64,000 nucleotides of DNA from Anaerostipes rhamnosivorans (lineage in GTDB: Bacteria; Bacillota; Clostridia; Lachnospirales; Lachnospiraceae): contig NZ_CP040058.1 in assembly GCF_005280655.1 (NCBI RefSeq), forward strand, positions 2,022,001-2,086,000, given 5' to 3'. The translations under genes were made by a program, and so were the position numbers. Below the pieces are notes generated by a model that made no database searches, was not told where the DNA came from, and saw only the letters and a list, made by a program, of their open reading frames with translations. Below, in pieces: positions 61,613-64,000 of this stretch. Position 1 is the stretch's first letter; every line of letters starts with the position of its first letter.

Positions 61613-62563
61613 ATGGAAAATCACAACGATTTGCTCGTCCATATATCTCAGCTCTATTATCAACAAAACTTAAGCCAGAATGAAATTGCCAAGATCATCG
61701 GTATTTCCCGCCCCACAGTGTCAAGACTTCTCGACGAAGCGCGCCAGACCGGCGTTGTGGAAATCATTGTCCATGACCCCATACGCAAAAATCCCGATCT
61801 CTCCATTGAGGTCCGCAAAAAATTTGATCTGCGGGAGGCAGTGATCATCTCCGGGAATTTCAAGCATGATATCGCCATGGAACGCTGTGCGCAGGTTGCC
61901 GCCCAATTTCTGTCCGGCATACTGGAGAACAATATGTCCATAGGATTTTCATGGGGACGTGCCATCACCGCTGTATGCAATGCCATCAAACCAAAAGAAT
62001 ATTACAATGTGACCGTGGCACAGATGGCAGGATGCCTGGCAACCGGCAATCCACACCTAGACGGTATGGAACTTGCCATGGATGTGGCAAGAAAGTTCAA
62101 CGGCACATATACAAATGTGGTCTCTCCTGTATTCGTAGACCATCTGCTGGTCCAGAATGCTCTTCTGGCCACACCGCAGATTAAAAAGGCTCTTGATATC
62201 GCTTCCAATCTTGACATTGCCCTCACTGGAGTGGGTACATTCAATGACAAAAACAGCACATTGCTGCTCTCCGACTGCTCCACGGAGGAAGAACGGGCAG
62301 AAGCTATCCAAAACGGCGCCGTAGGCCACATCCTCGCACGCTTCATCGACAAAGACGGAAAAGAAGTCTTCTTTCCGAACCATTATCCAATCACAGTACC
62401 TCTGGATGCACTGAAAGTCCCAAAATGGTCCATCGGGATAGTGGTCACCTCACAAAAAGCAGAAGCCACCCTTGCAGCCATACGAGGCGGTTATATCAAC
62501 AGCTTGATTGCCGATGAACCTCTGGCTCTGGAATTATTGAAATTAGCCGAGACATTAGAATGA
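61613..62563 (+). CDS. SorC/DeoR-type sugar-binding transcriptional regulator
   Basis: A 316-residue regulator. An N-terminal HTH (residues about 15-50, NLSQNEIAKIIGISRPTVSR) is joined to a sugar-phosphate-binding domain (about 55-316), with SIGFSWGRAITAVCNAIKP and a later VSPVFVDHLLVQNALL. Members bind phosphorylated sugars made by the pathway they control and act as tetramers. It is divergent from the PTS operon and convergent with the alcohol dehydrogenase, so it probably governs all units of this locus. Confidence 0.94.
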   Translation: MENHNDLLVHISQLYYQQNLSQNEIAKIIGISRPTVSRLLDEARQTGVVEIIVHDPIRKNPDLSIEVRKKFDLREAVIISGNFKHDIAMERCAQVAAQFLSGILENNMSIGFSWGRAITAVCNAIKPKEYYNVTVAQMAGCLATGNPHLDGMELAMDVARKFNGTYTNVVSPVFVDHLLVQNALLATPQIKKALDIASNLDIALTGVGTFNDKNSTLLLSDCSTEEERAEAIQNGAVGHILARFIDKDGKEVFFPNHYPITVPLDALKVPKWSIGIVVTSQKAEATLAAIRGGYINSLIADEPLALELLKLAETLE

Positions 62564-62578
62564 TGCTATTCTAATGTC
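62551..62578. terminator. Palindromic terminator overlapping both stop codons
   Basis: Perfect 11-bp arms GACATTAGAAT (62551-62561) and ATTCTAATGTC (62568-62578), loop GATGCT. Both convergent genes end inside it; each encodes a C-terminal TLE. Confidence 0.85.
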
Positions 62579-63612
62579 TTATCTATATATATCACCCCTT
62601 TCGCCCCTTCTCCCCGGACCGCTTTTTCAAATCCTTCTTTCCAATTCTTTAGGGATACCATAGCAGTCACCATATATTCCGGAACAATTTTGCCCTCTGC
62701 AAGCATCTGGATCGATGTTCTCCAAGAACTCGGTTTTTGGCTTCTGGATCCCACATAGACAATCTCTTTGTTCAGGATCAGATCAGCCCGTATCGCTTCC
62801 TTTGCATTGGGAAAGACCCCCATCTGAACTACAGTTCCTTTTCTCTTCACAAGCTCCAGCGCCTTGTTTAAGGCCGGCACCGCCCCGGAACATTCAAAAC
62901 ATTGATCCGCCCCATCTCCTTTGGTCATTTTCATGACGATGTCATTCAAATCTTCTTTCGTCTGGTCAACCGTGCGGTCAATCCCGGACTTAGCGGCAAT
63001 TTCAAACCTTTCCCTGTCGTTGGGCAGCCCTGCCATGATGACAGATGCGCCGCATCCCTTCGCAACCTGTGATACCATCTGGCCGATTGCTCCGGCACCG
63101 AATACCACACATACATCCCCCTTTCCTACATTCCCTTTTTCTATCACTGCATGAACTCCGCAGGCCAGTGGTTCAGTCAGAGAAGCGGATAATAAACTCA
63201 CATGATCCGGCAGAACATGCACACTTTCTTCCCTGCTCAGCAAAAATTCTGCCATAGATCCATTTACCTGGGTTCCCAGCCCCTGCCGTTCTCTGCACAA
63301 ATTATAATCTTTGCTTTTACACATAGCACAGGTACCGCAGGTTTTATATGTAGTTTCACTGGTTACCCTGTCACCGATTTTGACTTTTGTTACATCCGGT
63401 CCCACTGCCGTGACGATCCCCGAGAACTCATGACCGAGGATCACAGGTGTCCTTGTACTGGGATACTCCCCTTTGTAAGCGTGCAGATCGGTGCCGCATA
63501 TACCGGAGTAAGCCACCTTGATCTTCACCAGGTCATTAACTGCCGCCGGCTCATCAATCTCTTGATACTCCATTTTGTCAAAACCGTCTGCGGTTTTTAC
63601 GACTGCTTTCAT
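62566..63612 (-). CDS. Zinc-dependent medium-chain alcohol dehydrogenase
   Basis: A 348-residue MDR dehydrogenase. The catalytic zinc site includes C39 (GICGTD), H61 and E62 (ILGHEF). The structural zinc cysteines are C92, C95, C98 and C106. The Rossmann loop is VFGAGAIGQMVSQ. It resembles sorbitol/galactitol-1-phosphate/threonine dehydrogenase-like enzymes, so oxidation of a polyol or polyol phosphate by NAD+ is likely. AGGAGG lies about 12 bp before ATG 63612. It has its own promoter and is probably coregulated with the PTS operon. Confidence 0.92.
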   Translation of the reverse strand: MKAVVKTADGFDKMEYQEIDEPAAVNDLVKIKVAYSGICGTDLHAYKGEYPSTRTPVILGHEFSGIVTAVGPDVTKVKIGDRVTSETTYKTCGTCAMCKSKDYNLCRERQGLGTQVNGSMAEFLLSREESVHVLPDHVSLLSASLTEPLACGVHAVIEKGNVGKGDVCVVFGAGAIGQMVSQVAKGCGASVIMAGLPNDRERFEIAAKSGIDRTVDQTKEDLNDIVMKMTKGDGADQCFECSGAVPALNKALELVKRKGTVVQMGVFPNAKEAIRADLILNKEIVYVGSRSQKPSSWRTSIQMLAEGKIVPEYMVTAMVSLKNWKEGFEKAVRGEGAKGVIYIDKTLE

Positions 63613-63640
63613 TGTTGTGTTTTACCTCCTTTTATTTTAC

Positions 63641-63659
63641 ATTTGTTCACTTTTAAGAA
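63641..63659. repeat. Direct repeat copy 1 in the ADH-transketolase control region
   Basis: ATTTGTTCACTTTTAAGAA, matched with 2 changes at 63836-63854. It lies between the dehydrogenase promoter and start codon, so it may be an operator. Confidence 0.5.
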
Positions 63660-63672
63660 TTTTTGTAATATG

Positions 63673-63701
63673 ATAATAGCATTGTTTTCCCATGAATACA
63701 A
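63673..63701 (-). promoter_or_regulatory. Promoter of the alcohol dehydrogenase
   Basis: Minus-strand TTGTAT (63696-63701), 17-bp spacer, TATTAT (63673-63678), about 60 bp before the start codon. Confidence 0.65.
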
Positions 63702-63797
63702 TCTTTTTTCTTTTATTTTTTTCTGATAATTGTTATTTTGTATAATTATCTCAATAATTCTCAGACCTATTTGTGCATATTTTAGAAAAAACCAGAT

Positions 63798-63829
63798 TGA
63801 CATATGTTTATACCAGTGAGATACTGGTT
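63798..63829 (+). promoter_or_regulatory. Promoter of the transketolase gene with an overlapping operator
   Basis: TTGACA (63798-63803), 17-bp spacer, GATACT (63821-63826). A palindrome ACCAGT-GAGAT-ACTGGT (63813-63829) covers the -10 region, a typical position for repressor binding. Confidence 0.65.
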
Positions 63830-63835
63830 ATATCA

Positions 63836-63854
63836 TTTGTTCATCTTTAAGAAA
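63836..63854. repeat. Direct repeat copy 2 in the ADH-transketolase control region
   Basis: ATTTGTTCATCTTTAAGAA, same orientation as 63641-63659, within the likely 5' leader of the transketolase transcript. Confidence 0.5.
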
Positions 63855-63895
63855 TAATGTATCATATCATTTGTTGAAATCGAAAGGAGCTTCTA

Positions 63896-64000
63896 ATGAG
63901 TCAAAAAGCTACAGTGGATGAAATACAGAAAACTGCGGACAGTATCCGCAGACAGATTTTAAAAACCGCCCTGGATAAAGGCGGCTGTTATCTGGCACAG
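63896..64000 (+). CDS. Transketolase N-terminal subunit (start only)
   Basis: Only 35 codons are in the window (MSQKATVDEIQKTADSIRRQ, then ILKTALDKGGCYLAQ). The sequence fits the N-terminus of split transketolase subunits in Firmicutes, which bind thiamine pyrophosphate together with a separate C-terminal subunit encoded next. AAAGGAG lies 6 bp before ATG 63896. In a PTS-aldolase-polyol dehydrogenase locus it would feed a pentose or tetrose phosphate into central metabolism. With so little sequence the call rests partly on context. Confidence 0.7.
   Translation, partial: MSQKATVDEIQKTADSIRRQILKTALDKGGCYLAQ

Noticed and set aside
1..64000. tRNA or rRNA gene as the ICE target
   Set aside because: No tRNA or rRNA sequence was recognised; the left junction follows a protein gene stop codon.

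Overview
The host sequence looks like a spore-forming, low-to-mid-GC Firmicute, most likely a Lachnospiraceae (Clostridium cluster XIVa). It carries spore genes (gpr, spoIIP), a Rex redox repressor, AGGAGG-type ribosome binding sites throughout and gene order shared with Bacillus/Clostridium (acpS-nnr-alr-mazF, rex beside an ABC-F gene, rpsT facing gpr-spoIIP...lepA-hemW). I cannot name the genus. No rRNA or tRNA gene was seen.

Layout. 1-2726: a very large prepilin-like protein with GLUG-type repeats runs off the left edge. 3.0-5.0 kb: thioesterase, GNAT acetyltransferase and a MerR regulator. 5.0-9.3 kb: a minus-strand run ybaK - rlmH - response regulator - ABC ATPase - ABC permease - histidine kinase, resembling a self-sensing peptide-antibiotic detoxification module. 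9.5-17 kb: YugP-type metallopeptidase, a decayed surface-protein remnant, yebC, a CorC-like CBS protein, then rex-acpS-nnr-alr-mazF (MazF without an adjacent antitoxin). 17-22.7 kb: ABC-F ATPase, GT2 glycosyltransferase, and a two-headed MerR regulator with an ABC-2 exporter.

22702-49299: a GC-richer integrative and conjugative element of about 26.6 kb with Tn1549/Tn4451-like gene content. It is bounded by 32-bp imperfect terminal inverted repeats and inserted just after the ABC permease stop codon. From the left it carries a large serine recombinase, TnpW, an HTH protein and a sigma-like protein. Next is an AT-rich cargo cassette: promoter, 8-residue leader peptide, two attenuator hairpins, a KTR zinc-ribbon protein and a divergent RlmN/Cfr-family radical SAM methyltransferase. 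An XRE regulator, MobC and the relaxase follow. Then comes a long minus-strand transfer operon: replication initiator, PcfB, VirD4 coupling protein, Maff2, TrbL/VirB6-like, MT-A70 methylase, PrgI, VirB4, DNA methylase, NlpC/P60 hydrolase, PP-loop protein, DUF4315, DUF4366, TopB, Cys-rich protein, ArdA-ArdC-YodL fusion and a small transfer-assisting protein. A roughly 70-100 bp foldable sequence is present twice, once before mobC and once before the ArdA fusion.

49.4-57.1 kb: intracellular subtilisin, hemW, lepA, secreted beta-helix protein, spoIIP, gpr and rpsT (UUG start). 57.1-64 kb: a sugar/polyol catabolic locus with a galactitol-type PTS (IIA, IIB, IIC), class II aldolase, 2-hydroxyacid dehydrogenase, SorC-family regulator, zinc alcohol dehydrogenase and the start of a split transketolase. 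Its substrate is not evident from sequence.

The most rewarding targets are the attenuator-controlled Cfr-like cassette on the mobile element, the duplicated oriT-like or single-strand-promoter-like region upstream of the anti-restriction fusion, and the element's PP-loop/DNA-methylase set.
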